64,000 bases of DNA from CALKZN01 sp964633815 (GCA_964633815.1 CAZWHW010000006.1:1-64000), one strand, 5' to 3'. Positions 55,306 to 64,000 are shown, numbered from the stretch's first letter. The notes: generated by a model from the sequence alone, not told the origin. A program made the numbers and translations.

Positions 55306-56801
55306 TGTGGCCATTATTTATCTTAGATGAATTAAATCCAATCTGGGCAATTTTAGTGCCTTTGTTGGCAACGCCATTTATCGCTATCTTAGGAGAGAAA
55401 TGTCGTGACTGCCGAGAAACAGTTATCTTGATCGCTGGTGGATTAACTTTATTGGTCAACATCCTAATTTTTAATGGCATGCAACAAGGCATGTCTATTA
55501 CTAGTGGTGAACAGTTATTATTTGCGGGTCTAAGTTTAAAATTATCGGCTGAACCGCTCGGTGTCTTATTTGCTCTATTAGCTAGTTTTTTATGGATTGT
55601 GACTACCATATACAGTATTGGTTATATGCGTTCACATCATGAAAAAAATCAAACTCGATTTTATCTATGCTTTGCCATCGCCATTGCAGCTGTTATGGGC
55701 GCAGCTTATGCTGACAACCTGCTGACTTTATTTGTAGCTTATGAAGCCATCACTTTATCAACGCTACCTTTAGTTACCCATGCGGGCACAGCTGCAGCAC
55801 AACGCGCAGGTCGAATTTATATCATCACCTTAATGACGGCTTCGATAGCTTTATTAATGCCTGCGATGATTTGGATTTGGTATGAAACTGGCACCCTTAA
55901 TTTTGTTCCAGGTGGAATTCTAAGCTCTGTTAACCTTTCTCCGACCTTATTGAGCATCATGCTTGGCTTGATTGTTTTTGGCACTGCTAAAGCTGCGTTA
56001 ATGCCTGTGCATGGCTGGCTACCAAATGCAATGGTTGCGCCAACACCGGTCAGTGCTTTATTGCATGCAGTTGCTGTTGTTAAAACAGGGGTTTTCTTAA
56101 TCCTAAAAGTCGTAGTCTACACTTTCGGATTAGAAACCATCAGCAGCACAGGCATAGCAAATTGGCTGGTTTATATCAGCTGCGCTACGATTCTAGTCGC
56201 GTCATTAATTGCGATGACAAAAGACAATCTAAAAGCGCGTCTGGCTTATTCAACCATCGGTCAACTGTCATACATCGTTCTCGCAGCCATGTTGGCCACC
56301 TCTGAATCAATCGTTGGTGGCGGGATGCATATCATTTCGCATGCTTTTGGCAAGATCACCCTATTCTTTTGTGCAGGTGCAATCTTAGTTTCTTTGCATG
56401 TAAAAAATGTCAGTGATTTAGATGGTGTTGGCAAGCAAATTCCACTGACCATGTTAGCTTTTTTCATTGGTTCTTTATCCATTATAGGCCTGCCTCCCAC
56501 AGCCGGATTATGGAGTAAATTAAGTATTGCCGTTGGCGCATTAGATGCCGAACAAATTATCCCTGTGGCCGTATTAATGCTTAGTTCATTACTCAACATT
56601 GCCTATTTACTACCAATTCCTATTCGAGCATTTTTCCGCGAACGAGCAGCAGTTTCTCACGAAGAAAGTCATGCCGCTTCAACTTTTGGCATTGAACCCG
56701 TTGCCTGTAAAATTGCCATTAGCATCACGATGATTGCTTGTTTCGTTTTGTTTTTCTATGCCAACCGCATTACTGACGTGTTGTATACCCTACCCCTTTA
56801 A
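55305..56801 (+). CDS. Mrp antiporter large subunit D-like (second copy)
   Basis: A 498-residue homologue of MrpD/NuoM with the TM5 Glu in FVAYEAITLSTLPLVTH, TM7 Lys in FGTAKAALMPVHGWLPNAM and AVAVVKTGVFLILKVV. It directly follows the first copy (overlap of one base). Two adjacent D-type subunits plus the third downstream give three channel-like subunits, more than the two of standard Mrp. Confidence 0.88.
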   Translation: MWPLFILDELNPIWAILVPLLATPFIAILGEKCRDCRETVILIAGGLTLLVNILIFNGMQQGMSITSGEQLLFAGLSLKLSAEPLGVLFALLASFLWIVTTIYSIGYMRSHHEKNQTRFYLCFAIAIAAVMGAAYADNLLTLFVAYEAITLSTLPLVTHAGTAAAQRAGRIYIITLMTASIALLMPAMIWIWYETGTLNFVPGGILSSVNLSPTLLSIMLGLIVFGTAKAALMPVHGWLPNAMVAPTPVSALLHAVAVVKTGVFLILKVVVYTFGLETISSTGIANWLVYISCATILVASLIAMTKDNLKARLAYSTIGQLSYIVLAAMLATSESIVGGGMHIISHAFGKITLFFCAGAILVSLHVKNVSDLDGVGKQIPLTMLAFFIGSLSIIGLPPTAGLWSKLSIAVGALDAEQIIPVAVLMLSSLLNIAYLLPIPIRAFFRERAAVSHEESHAASTFGIEPVACKIAISITMIACFVLFFYANRITDVLYTLPL

Positions 56802-56821
56802 ATCATTATCGGGTCAATACT

Positions 56822-57199
56822 ATGAAAAATCATTCTGACACACATACTGATAACAACGCGCATCACGCGTCAGGCTTCTTCTACCGTGAAGATGTGATTC
56901 GTTGGATTTTGAGAATTTTTTATCTTGGTGCAGCCATTTTATTCTTTATCGACTTTCTGATTCATCGACATATCATTACTAATGTTGAAAAAGTCCCGAC
57001 ATTTTATGCGCTTTATGGTTTTTTCGCTTGCGTGATCTTAGTGGTTATCGCTAAGTGGATGAGAATCGTACTGATTCGCGCCGAAAATTATTATGATGAA
57101 CCGGAAGACTCAGCTGATTTTTTGCGCAAACAAGGCTTAGATTTACCTAAATCAGAATACAACTCTGATGAAGCATCAGCAGATAAGGAGACATCATGA
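56822..57199 (+). CDS. small membrane protein of the antiporter operon
   Basis: A 125-residue protein with a His-rich polar start (HSDTHTDNNAHHASG), two membrane spans (about 30-50 and 60-80) separated by HRHIITNVEKVPTFY, and an acidic tail. I know no standard Mrp subunit of this form. It sits between large subunits and overlaps the next gene by four bases, so it is likely a dedicated component. Confidence 0.82.
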   Translation: MKNHSDTHTDNNAHHASGFFYREDVIRWILRIFYLGAAILFFIDFLIHRHIITNVEKVPTFYALYGFFACVILVVIAKWMRIVLIRAENYYDEPEDSADFLRKQGLDLPKSEYNSDEASADKETS

Positions 57200-58923
57200 G
57201 TTTATTAGGCTTATTTGATTGGGGACTTCCTCCATTTCTTTTATTGTTTATTGGCTCAATTTTGGCCGCCTGCACACGTGGTCATTTACAAAAAGTTATT
57301 GTGGTATTGACGCCAATACTCAGCTTTTTAAATTTTTATCAACTGCCAATTGATTACAACTTGATACAAAACGTTTACGGTTTGAATCTTGAACTCGCCT
57401 ATAGCGATAAGTTATCGAGATTATTTGGCTATTTATTTCATTTAGCTGCTTTAATTGGTGTCATATACTCTCTACAAGTCAAAGACACCATCCAACATGT
57501 GGCTGCGCTCGCTTATGCTGCTAGTGCGATTGGCGCTGTATTTGCTGGCGACTGGATCACTTTATTCATTTTCTGGGAAGGTTTAGCACTGACTTCAGTC
57601 TTTCTAATATGGGCAAGACGCACTGAGCGCAGCTACCGCAGCGGCATGCGCTATTTGATCATGCAGGTGTTATCTGGAGTATTATTGTTTGCTGGCGCTC
57701 TGTTACTGCTAAAAGGTGGCTTGCCTGCCAAAGTCACGGCATTGTCACTGACTGACAATTTCAATCAATATACTAGCATTGGAACGTGGCTGATTTTCAT
57801 CGCCTTTGGCATCAAAGCAGGCTTTCCGTTATTACACACTTGGATTACTGATTCTTATCCAGAAGCCACTGTGTCAGGTTCAGTTTTTCTATCCGCTTTC
57901 ACCACTAAGGTCGCCATATATGTTTTAGCCAGAGTATTTGCTGGAGAAGAGCTATTAGTGCCAATCGGATTGACCATGGCCTGTTTCCCAATTTTCTTTG
58001 CAGTGATAGAAAACGACCTCCGCCGCGTACTGACCTACAGCATGATCAACCAAATCGGCTTTATGGTTTGCGGCATCGGCATTGGCACCGAACTTGCCAT
58101 CAATGGTTCAGTAGCACACGCATTCAATGATGTCTTATTCAAAGGTTTATTAATGATGAGCATGGGCGCTGTTTTATATCGTACAGGCAACATCAATGGT
58201 TCAGATTTGGGTGGTTTATACAAATCCATGCCTAAAACGACTGTGCTGTGTATTATTGGCGCTGCTTCGATTTCAGCCTTTCCACTATTCAACGGTTTTG
58301 TCAGCAAGGCCATCATTATGGGTGAAGTTTTATACGCAGGCCACACCATAGGTTGGTTGATGCTACTATTCGCTGCTGCTGGCGTTTTTCATCATGCAGG
58401 CATAAAAATCCCTTTCTTTGCTTTTTTTGCCCATGACAGTGGCATTAAGGTGAAAGAAGCGCCTACTAATATGTTGATTGCCATGTCGATCAGTGCAGCT
58501 TTTTGCATCGGCATTGGTATGAATCCACAATGGTTATATCAATTACTACCATTTGCAATGGATTATTCACCTTATGATCTAACGCATGTAGTCACTCAGC
58601 TGCAGTTATTGTTCTTTTCAGCACTAGCCTTTGTATTTTTAAACTTAAAGGGTATGTACCCGCCTGAACTACGTTCAACCAATTTAGATACTGATTGGTT
58701 TATTCGACGTTTGTTCCCATCAATCTACGCTAGTTTGCAACATTTACTGCAATCGGCTTTTAAAGGTATCACAGGAGTAACAAGTCAATACTTACAATGG
58801 CAAACTCAGATTTTAAAAAAATCAAGTGGGCCAAATGGCATTTTATCTCGCGGCTGGGGTGCAAATAATATGATATTTATTGTGATTTTATTATTAGGCG
58901 CATTATTACTATTTGACTTCTAA
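57196..58923 (+). CDS. third NuoL/MrpD-type large antiporter subunit
   Basis: A 575-residue protein with the TM5 Glu in FIFWEGLALTS, TM7 Lys in AFGIKAGFPLLHTWITDSYPEA and the TM8 Lys in SAFTTKVAIYVLARVF. A C-terminal extension of about 90 residues ends in a further span (MIFIVILLLGALLLF). Last gene of the operon. No terminator is seen; a DnaA-box hairpin follows ten bases after the stop. Confidence 0.88.
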   Translation: MSLLGLFDWGLPPFLLLFIGSILAACTRGHLQKVIVVLTPILSFLNFYQLPIDYNLIQNVYGLNLELAYSDKLSRLFGYLFHLAALIGVIYSLQVKDTIQHVAALAYAASAIGAVFAGDWITLFIFWEGLALTSVFLIWARRTERSYRSGMRYLIMQVLSGVLLFAGALLLLKGGLPAKVTALSLTDNFNQYTSIGTWLIFIAFGIKAGFPLLHTWITDSYPEATVSGSVFLSAFTTKVAIYVLARVFAGEELLVPIGLTMACFPIFFAVIENDLRRVLTYSMINQIGFMVCGIGIGTELAINGSVAHAFNDVLFKGLLMMSMGAVLYRTGNINGSDLGGLYKSMPKTTVLCIIGAASISAFPLFNGFVSKAIIMGEVLYAGHTIGWLMLLFAAAGVFHHAGIKIPFFAFFAHDSGIKVKEAPTNMLIAMSISAAFCIGIGMNPQWLYQLLPFAMDYSPYDLTHVVTQLQLLFFSALAFVFLNLKGMYPPELRSTNLDTDWFIRRLFPSIYASLQHLLQSAFKGITGVTSQYLQWQTQILKKSSGPNGILSRGWGANNMIFIVILLLGALLLFDF

Positions 58924-58932
58924 ACTCAAAGG

Positions 58933-58967
58933 TTATGCACAAAAGCTGTGGATAACTTTGTGCATAA
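58933..58967. promoter_or_regulatory. cluster of three DnaA-box sequences in a hairpin
   Basis: TTATGCACA (58933-58941), consensus TTATCCACA on the minus strand (58947-58955) and TTATGCACA on the minus strand (58959-58967) lie within 35 bases. The outer two are arms of a perfect 11-base inverted repeat (58933-58943 with 58957-58967). A fourth, again on the minus strand, is at 59134-59142. The rest of the 58924-59189 gap is AT-rich. Confidence 0.5.
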
Positions 58968-59016
58968 AAACTAAAAATGCACGCTCAGCTCAATAATTAC
59001 CATTAAACAACCATTT

Positions 59017-59033
59017 TGATTAAAATTTAATCA
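59017..59033. repeat. 17-base palindrome identical to the one at 8532-8548
   Basis: TGATTAAAATTTAATCA occurs exactly here and at 8532-8548, both times about 50-70 bases downstream of a DnaA-box hairpin and before a plus-strand gene. Confidence 0.55.
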
Positions 59034-59189
59034 AACTAAAAAAACTATAAAAATCAATTAGTTATGGAGTATTTTTGAAATTAAAATTTAGGATGTAAGC
59101 GCTAGTCATTGAGTTTGTAACAGTCTTGTAACATGTGCATAACATACAAATATTTTGATTTGTAAAGTCAATAGGGTTTTTAAAAAGAA

Positions 59190-59666
59190 ATGAAAAAAGA
59201 AGTTACACGTCCTGGCTTAATCAAACGACTATCAGTAGTCATTTACGATGGCTTATTGCTTGCAGGTGTCCTATTTTTTTGCCTAGTTATCACCTTTGGT
59301 ATCGGTTTATATCTTTTTAAGGTCATCAATGGCGCTGGCATACAAGAATACCCACAGTTTAAAGCCCTTATCTCAGCATTAGTTATTATAGTTGCCTTAA
59401 TCCTAGCTTATTTTTTTTATGGATGGTTTTGGACCAAAGGTGGCCAAACACTCGGGATGCGAGCCTGGCATCTGTATTTAATCAACGAAGATGGCAAGTT
59501 TGTTAGTTGGAAAACCGCAAGAATCCGCTTTCTCGTTGCTATCTTTTCTTGGGCTTGTCTAGGTATGGGGTTCGCTTGGATATTAGTCAACAGAAAGAAT
59601 TTAGCTTGGCATGACATCGTCTCAAAAACTCAGATTGTTAAATATAAAGTAATAACTAAGAAATAG
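59190..59666 (+). CDS. RDD family membrane protein
   Basis: A 158-residue protein starting TRPGLIKRLSVVIYDGLLL, the RDD-domain signature with Asp on the first span (RL..YD), then FYGWFWTKGGQTLGMRAWHLYLIN and LAWHDIVSKTQIV. Three spans. Function unknown; the family has been linked to ion/solute transport. Confidence 0.88.
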   Translation: MKKEVTRPGLIKRLSVVIYDGLLLAGVLFFCLVITFGIGLYLFKVINGAGIQEYPQFKALISALVIIVALILAYFFYGWFWTKGGQTLGMRAWHLYLINEDGKFVSWKTARIRFLVAIFSWACLGMGFAWILVNRKNLAWHDIVSKTQIVKYKVITKK

Positions 59667-59703
59667 CCTAAGTGATCAAAAAAAGCGGGAACATTTTTCA
59701 ATT

Positions 59704-59929
59704 CTGAAACATAGAAACCAACTTTATATTAAGTTGGATATGGCAATCCCAGCAACCTTTGCAAAGCAATTCCATCAAATTTTCCGGAAGGATGAGTGTC
59801 TTCAATTCATGGAAAAGCTATGTAAAAAACAATGCTGATTTGATGAAACAAGCACTGAAACGTATCGAATCTTATACGGACCTATCTAAAGGTGTACGAG
59901 AAATAGTAAGCAAAGCACTGAATAATTAA
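59704..59929 (+). pseudogene. decayed 3' end of an aminopeptidase N (pepN) gene
   Basis: Two short frames joined by a shift resemble the end of PepN. Frame one (from 59704) gives LYIKLDMAIPATFAKQFHQIF, in the place of the FL...LDKINPQVAARL...F segment. Frame two (59792-59929) gives WKSYVKNNADLMKQALKRI and then LSKGVREIVSKALNN, in the place of WKRYDxxRQALMKAALERI...LSKDVYEIVSKAL. The shift and missing upstream gene indicate a remnant of deletion or rearrangement. Homology is by memory of the family pattern. Confidence 0.55.
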
Positions 59930-59958
59930 TTAAAGGAATAATGTCTATTTTTATCTTA

Positions 59959-59992
59959 TATCACGCTATATGAATTTACTTATAGCGTGATA
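59959..59992. repeat. 12-bp perfect inverted repeat
   Basis: TATCACGCTATA (59959-59970) and TATAGCGTGATA (59981-59992) around a ten-base loop. No T-run follows, so it is not a clear terminator. It lies between the pepN remnant and the DUF481 gene. Confidence 0.6.
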
Positions 59993-60006
59993 AAGCATTT
60001 TATATT

Positions 60007-60037
60007 CAATTGTTTACATTGTTAACAATTGCCTTTT
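60007..60037 (+). terminator. weak terminator-like hairpin
   Basis: CAATTGTT (60007-60014) and AACAATTG (60024-60031) form an AT-rich eight-base stem followed by CCTTTTT. It could instead be an operator for the DUF481 gene 100 bases downstream. Confidence 0.3.
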
Positions 60038-60136
60038 TAAAACCTCCTTATACTTTCGCTAGGTATAGAAATAACGGAAATCTTCAAATTTTATTGGTTG
60101 CTATATCCAGTTCTTTTTGATTTTAAGAGGTAAAAC

Positions 60137-60892
60137 ATGAAACAACTTAAACTTTTAGTTGCTATTTTAGCAATGGGCGCTTCAGTCACAGCGCATGCGG
60201 AAACAGAAACAGAAACAGAAGAAAAAGGCTGGTCAGGTCAAGGTGAAGCAGGTATCAATTTCTCTAGCGGTAACACAGATAGTGAAAATGCGAATGCCGG
60301 CTTAAATTTTAAATATATAGGTGATGCTTGGGAGCATGAATTCGGTTTCAGATATTTTAAATCTTCAAATGACGACATCGATTCAGCTGAAAGTATTGGC
60401 GCTGACTATAGACTTAAACGGAATCTATCAGAACGCCATTTCCTATTTGGTTTTGTATCTTTTTTAGACGACGAATTTGATGGTTTCACTGAGCAAACAA
60501 GTGTTGGCGTTGGTTATGGTTATAGATTAGTTAAGACTGAACCTCTAACATGGGATGTCGGTGCAGGTATTGGCTATCGTGATACGAGTGAACTTTTTTT
60601 GCAAGAAGATGGCACAGAGCTTGAAGGCGAAGATTTGGGCAGCGCAACATTAACCTTGTTTTCTGACTACACATTGAAACTGTCTAAAAATACTGATTTT
60701 GTGAATAAATTTGTTGCTGAAATTGGTTCAGATAATACTTTCGTAGAAAGTGATTCAGCGTTACTAGTTGGAATAAATAATGCCTTTGCATTGAAATTAG
60801 GTATCTTGTTTAGACATAACACTGATCCAGCAGAAGGTTCTGACGAAACAGATACTTTCACAAGTGCTAATTTAGTTTATAACTTTAAGTAA
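60137..60892 (+). CDS. DUF481 (YdiY-like) outer-membrane protein
   Basis: A 251-residue beta-barrel protein with a signal peptide (cleavage AHA-E, residue 21), a short ETETET repeat at the mature start, GWSGQGEAGINFSSGNTDSENANAGLNF and alternating strands ending LVYNFK. DUF481 proteins such as E. coli YdiY are acid- or salt-inducible; the function is unknown. An AAGAGGT ribosome site precedes the ATG and a strong terminator follows. Confidence 0.88.
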   Translation: MKQLKLLVAILAMGASVTAHAETETETEEKGWSGQGEAGINFSSGNTDSENANAGLNFKYIGDAWEHEFGFRYFKSSNDDIDSAESIGADYRLKRNLSERHFLFGFVSFLDDEFDGFTEQTSVGVGYGYRLVKTEPLTWDVGAGIGYRDTSELFLQEDGTELEGEDLGSATLTLFSDYTLKLSKNTDFVNKFVAEIGSDNTFVESDSALLVGINNAFALKLGILFRHNTDPAEGSDETDTFTSANLVYNFK

Positions 60893-60909
60893 GGCTTATT
60901 TTGCAGATA

Positions 60910-60938
60910 AAAAGGCTCGCCATATGCGAGCCTTTTTT
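60910..60938 (+). terminator. strong intrinsic terminator after the DUF481 gene
   Basis: AAAAGGCTCGC (60910-60920) and GCGAGCCTTTT (60926-60936) with a five-base loop and T-run. The A-run on the other side makes it potentially bidirectional. Nothing else is recognised between it and lptG (60939-61190). Confidence 0.88.
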
Positions 60939-61190
60939 AAGTCCAAAATGGAAAACTAAAAAGAAAATATCAAAGCATATTGAGATAACAAATTTATTTA
61001 ATTTTACAGAAACCGAAAAGATTTTTAGGCTTGCTATGTCAATAAGTGTGCACTTATTGATAATGCTACGGAAAACCCCTGCGAGAATGGAAGAAATTTA
61101 TTCCTGAATAATATAGAAAATTCTAAAACAGCAGATATAAATAACGAATGACTAAAGAATATCTAGTTTAAACTATTCGCTTAACAAGAC

Positions 61191-62261
61191 TTAAACAACC
61201 CGCTTAATCATAAACACACTCACCAACAAAACAATAATCGTCGGTATGATAGCGCCTAGAAAAGGCGGAATGTTATACAGTAAGACAAAATATCCAAATG
61301 CTCTAGTCAAGATGAAAAAGCCTAAACCCATCATAATGCCAAAAAATAGGCTTTTGCCAAGCCCACCACTACGCACTTGCTTAAACACAAACGGCACCGC
61401 CAGCACTAACATAGCTAAAGTAGTAAATGGCGCAACAACCTTCATCCAAAAAGATAGTTTATAAATATTCGTTTCTTGGCTATTCTCTTTTAAATGATCT
61501 ATATATTTTAACAATTGCGACATCGACAACTGTTCAGGTTTAATCAAGAAAACACGCAAGATTTGCGGATCAACCTTAGTCTCCCATTTGGCAACTTCCA
61601 CCTGATCTGCAAACGCCCTATCTGGGTCAATTAAAGTGCGGTTCAAATTATTCAACACCCAACGTTTTGTTCCATCATCATAAGTCCCTTTTTTTGCACG
61701 AGATAAATGTCGTAACTTAGTATCTTGGTCAAATTCAAAGATCTTCACATTCAACAAAGTTAAATCAGGCAATACCTCACCTATACTAATATAACTAGAC
61801 TCGTCACGCATCCATAGCCCAAAATCAGACTTTTGTTTCACTTTGGTTTGAATCGCTTCAGCACGAACTCTTAACGCTTTGGTTTCACTCACAGGCGCTA
61901 TCAATTCACCTAAAATAATAGCAATGACACCAAGAATAACTCCTACTTTCAGAGTCGAACCCACTATGCGAGCAATAGAAACACCCACTGATCGAAGAAC
62001 AATCAATTCAGAGTCTTTAGCAAGCGCTGACAAACCCAAAATAGCGCCAATGAGTGCTGCAATCGGAAAGACTTCATACATAATCTTTGGCACACTGAGA
62101 ATAACAAACTGAGCAATTTTCAGCAGTCCATAACTACCCCGATTAATGCTGCCAAGCTCATCAATAAATGTAATAAAAACAAATAGAGACATCAACACTG
62201 AAAGAACCATAATAAATTGGCTCAAAATCGTTTTACGAAGGTATTTATCAATAATCTGCAT
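61191..62261 (-). CDS. lptG: LPS export permease LptG
   Basis: A 356-residue inner-membrane subunit of the LptB2FG LPS extractor. Six spans; N-terminal IIDKYLRKTILSQFIMVLSVLMSLFVFITFIDELGSI and a periplasmic beta-jellyroll (about 130-260), then PFVFKQVRSGGLGKSLFFGIMMGLGFFI. It follows lptF by 15 bases. Confidence 0.93.
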   Translation of the reverse strand: MQIIDKYLRKTILSQFIMVLSVLMSLFVFITFIDELGSINRGSYGLLKIAQFVILSVPKIMYEVFPIAALIGAILGLSALAKDSELIVLRSVGVSIARIVGSTLKVGVILGVIAIILGELIAPVSETKALRVRAEAIQTKVKQKSDFGLWMRDESSYISIGEVLPDLTLLNVKIFEFDQDTKLRHLSRAKKGTYDDGTKRWVLNNLNRTLIDPDRAFADQVEVAKWETKVDPQILRVFLIKPEQLSMSQLLKYIDHLKENSQETNIYKLSFWMKVVAPFTTLAMLVLAVPFVFKQVRSGGLGKSLFFGIMMGLGFFILTRAFGYFVLLYNIPPFLGAIIPTIIVLLVSVFMIKRVV

Positions 62262-62276
62262 ATGGAACCAGCTTGT

Positions 62277-63401
62277 TTATGCAGCAGCGCGTTGGCGTCG
62301 TTTAATTTTAAAACTCGGTGTTAAGCGGCGAGGGAATAAGGGCAAATTCAGGTTACGCCGATATAAAAAATAAATAGCTAACAATGCAAAAATCATATGA
62401 ACAAACCAAATCATAATTGGTGAATTCAATTGTCCTTTTTGCACAACTGCTACCGAATAACTTAATAAATTGCTATAGATAAAATAAATCACAAAGGCCA
62501 CAATCATGCCACTGGATTTCCCACTACGGCTATTAACATAACTTAACGCCAAGGCAAATACGGCCAAAATAGGCACCAAAAAAACTTTGGCTACTCGCCA
62601 ATACCATTCTCCTTTCATACGTGGATTATCAGAACTTGCAAGTTCCGCATTGCCTCGCGCTCGAATAGGCAATCTAGTTAATGGTTTTTGCTTGGTTTCA
62701 ATCCGCAAGGCATAACGCTCAAAATCAACCACCCGATATTCTGGCGTTCCTGGTAGCCCTTCATAACGTGAACCATTGAGTAGAACCAAAAACTCATCAC
62801 CGGTTTCTTCATCCAAAATTTGTGTCGCTCGATCAGCAACAACGACGCCTTCTTTTTCAAATGAATTTTTATATAAAAAGACATTTTCATACTGTTGATC
62901 TTCTTTATTGAACTTCTCGACAAAATAAACAGCTTGGCCTGTTTTGGACTCAACAAATACACCAGGAACGACACCTGTAATGTCATTTCTCTGGCGATAT
63001 TCATTTTCAATTTCATAGCCTTTTTTCAACGCCAACGGCGTTAACCAAAAGGAAAATGTTGCCACCATGCCGCCAACGATAAAAATCAAAATCCCTAGTG
63101 GCTTTAACAAATCCACTACACTCATGCCAGCACTAGAGAGAATAGCCATTTCGTGCTCTTTATACCAACGTCCCATCACCACTAAAATTGCTATATAAAA
63201 CATCAAAGGCAGCATCACATCCAAATATGCCACCATTTTTAGCGATACTAAAATCAACACCGACTCTACAGGAATGATTCCTTCAGCCGCTTGGCTCAAA
63301 AAACCCATCACCCGTAAAATCAAGAAGATAGAAATCACAATCACTGTCACAACTAATGCTGTACGCAAAATTTCTTTTATGAGTGAACGATGGATTATCA
63401 T
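62277..63401 (-). CDS. lptF: LPS export permease LptF
   Basis: A 374-residue partner permease of LptG. N-terminus MIIHRSLIKEILRTALVVTVIVISIFLILRVMGFLSQAAEGIIPV, coupling-helix region YKEHEMAILSSAGMS, periplasmic domain (about 130-270) and SGKSSGMIVAFVIYFIYSNLL. The C-terminus is Arg-rich (RRLTPSFKIKRRQRAAA). In many gammaproteobacteria pepA lies divergently upstream; here the 63402-63725 gap holds no gene I can support. Confidence 0.93.
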   Translation of the reverse strand: MIIHRSLIKEILRTALVVTVIVISIFLILRVMGFLSQAAEGIIPVESVLILVSLKMVAYLDVMLPLMFYIAILVVMGRWYKEHEMAILSSAGMSVVDLLKPLGILIFIVGGMVATFSFWLTPLALKKGYEIENEYRQRNDITGVVPGVFVESKTGQAVYFVEKFNKEDQQYENVFLYKNSFEKEGVVVADRATQILDEETGDEFLVLLNGSRYEGLPGTPEYRVVDFERYALRIETKQKPLTRLPIRARGNAELASSDNPRMKGEWYWRVAKVFLVPILAVFALALSYVNSRSGKSSGMIVAFVIYFIYSNLLSYSVAVVQKGQLNSPIMIWFVHMIFALLAIYFLYRRNLNLPLFPRRLTPSFKIKRRQRAAA

Positions 63402-63725
63402 AAATTTTGGAACTATTTCTTAACTTTCTAGTATGTAGATTACAGCCACTCTCAATTCGCTATGATACAAACTTAACACTCCAAGCGCATCCAATTTACA
63501 CAAAATACATCGACGAATTAACGACTTTTATTATTCGCATTTTCCTTTTTTCCTCGATTATGGGAAAACCAAACGCCTATTATTTAGCAATTACTTTCTT
63601 GAAACCTTTTTAAATATCCTCTTGGTGTAGACATATTGAGCTTTCAAACTCTAAGGTTGTTTCGTTTCATCATAAGAAATTATTTTATTACTGAACAAAT
63701 ATCAATTTAAACTGACCTTAAACTT

Positions 63726-64000
63726 CTACATTGACTTTGTTGCAACCAACATTGCGAAATATTGTGCCAAAGGAACATCTGGATAGTATTTATTATGATA
63801 ATCGGCTTTGGCAATGAAACCTACTTCTTTAAAAATTTGCGACGCCTCACTAGCTGAAACTGGATAATCTCGTTTGCGAACATGTTCGATTAATGATTCT
63901 ACAACTGTTGATTCCCCCCCTCCATTGAGAAGCACTGTGCGAAAGGTTTTTAATAATCGTTGCTTCCATTGTGGAGCTTCTTCAAAATTCGCTTCAACAA
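63726..64000 (-). CDS. C-terminal fragment of a protein of uncertain function, cut by the window edge
   Basis: An open frame enters from the right edge (first full codon at 63998) and ends at 63726; 90 residues are visible. Segments include WKQRLLKTFRTVLLNGGGEST, HVRKRDYPVSASEASQIFKEVGFIAKADY and LAQYFAMLVATKSM. The EVGF...AMLVATK ending resembles the last strands of class I SAM-dependent methyltransferases, but this is a weak resemblance. Confidence 0.5.
   Translation of the reverse strand, partial: VEANFEEAPQWKQRLLKTFRTVLLNGGGESTVVESLIEHVRKRDYPVSASEASQIFKEVGFIAKADYHNKYYPDVPLAQYFAMLVATKSM

Noticed and set aside
60901..61107. 68-residue open frame after the DUF481 gene
   Set aside because: It starts in the terminator hairpin, has no ribosome site and no recognisable composition; most likely chance.
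63407..63613. 68-residue open frame divergent from lptF, where pepA would be expected
   Set aside because: No similarity to leucyl aminopeptidase and no ribosome site; AT-rich intergenic DNA.

Overview
The window is AT-rich (roughly 40 % GC by eye), densely coded chromosomal DNA. It looks like a gammaproteobacterium, probably marine or aquatic. Supporting features are the aat-bpt-infA order, the pgeF-rluD / bamD divergent pair, lptF-lptG, typA, a lone tRNA-Arg(CCU), and a two-component pair that resembles the proteobacterial dedicated sortase system family. I saw no rRNA, CRISPR array, prophage or intact insertion sequence. The genus cannot be fixed from this window.

Layout. 1-192: start of a secreted protein, cut by the window edge. 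538-5827: branched-chain-amino-acid-type ABC importer with a Tat-exported binding protein, two permeases and two ATPases. 6306-13481: dienelactone hydrolase, cupin-like protein, ATM1-type ABC exporter, tRNA-Arg, then a marR-gst-flavin reductase operon on the minus strand. 13887-16978: moaC-moaD-moaE-moaB-moeA on the plus strand, convergent with moaA. 17001-32649 (minus): a full aerobic carbon monoxide dehydrogenase locus. In transcription order it is a CoxC/CoxH-like MHYT-LytTR regulator, an OmpW-type porin, coxM-coxS-coxL (form I, Cys motif SYRCSFR), coxG, coxD, coxE, coxF (XdhC), a MocA-like cytidylyltransferase, a second XdhC, a SufS-type cysteine desulfurase, a SufU/IscU-type scaffold, an unknown membrane protein, a TauE/SafE protein and moaA. 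32796-39107: YdjM-like membrane protein, a divergent second class-V PLP enzyme, a 67-residue orphan and the response regulator/kinase pair. 39123-50573: housekeeping genes (pgeF, rluD, bamD, nadE, aat, bpt, infA, SDR, DUF1178, typA). 50928-58923: a ten-gene Mrp-type antiporter operon with three large antiporter-like subunits. 59190-64000: RDD protein, a decayed aminopeptidase N tail, DUF481 outer-membrane protein, lptG-lptF and a partial gene.

The centre of the window reads as one functional module for oxidising CO. CoxMSL is the enzyme, CoxDEFG and the XdhC proteins mature and anchor it, and MocA-like plus Moa/Moe proteins supply the molybdopterin cytosine dinucleotide cofactor. The desulfurase/scaffold pair is a candidate source of the sulfur needed for the Cu-S-Mo site or the Fe-S clusters. 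Two 65-bp blocks, in front of coxM and in front of ompW, match at 45 of 65 positions without gaps and share a promoter-like arrangement. They look like the target of the CoxC-like regulator. The ompW copy is followed by an intrinsic terminator before the gene, so it may make a short RNA or act by attenuation.

Other non-coding structure includes long perfect inverted repeats at 421-488 and 6124-6230. Two distant intergenic regions (about 8455-8551 and 58933-59033) share DnaA-box-bearing hairpins plus the same 17-base palindrome.
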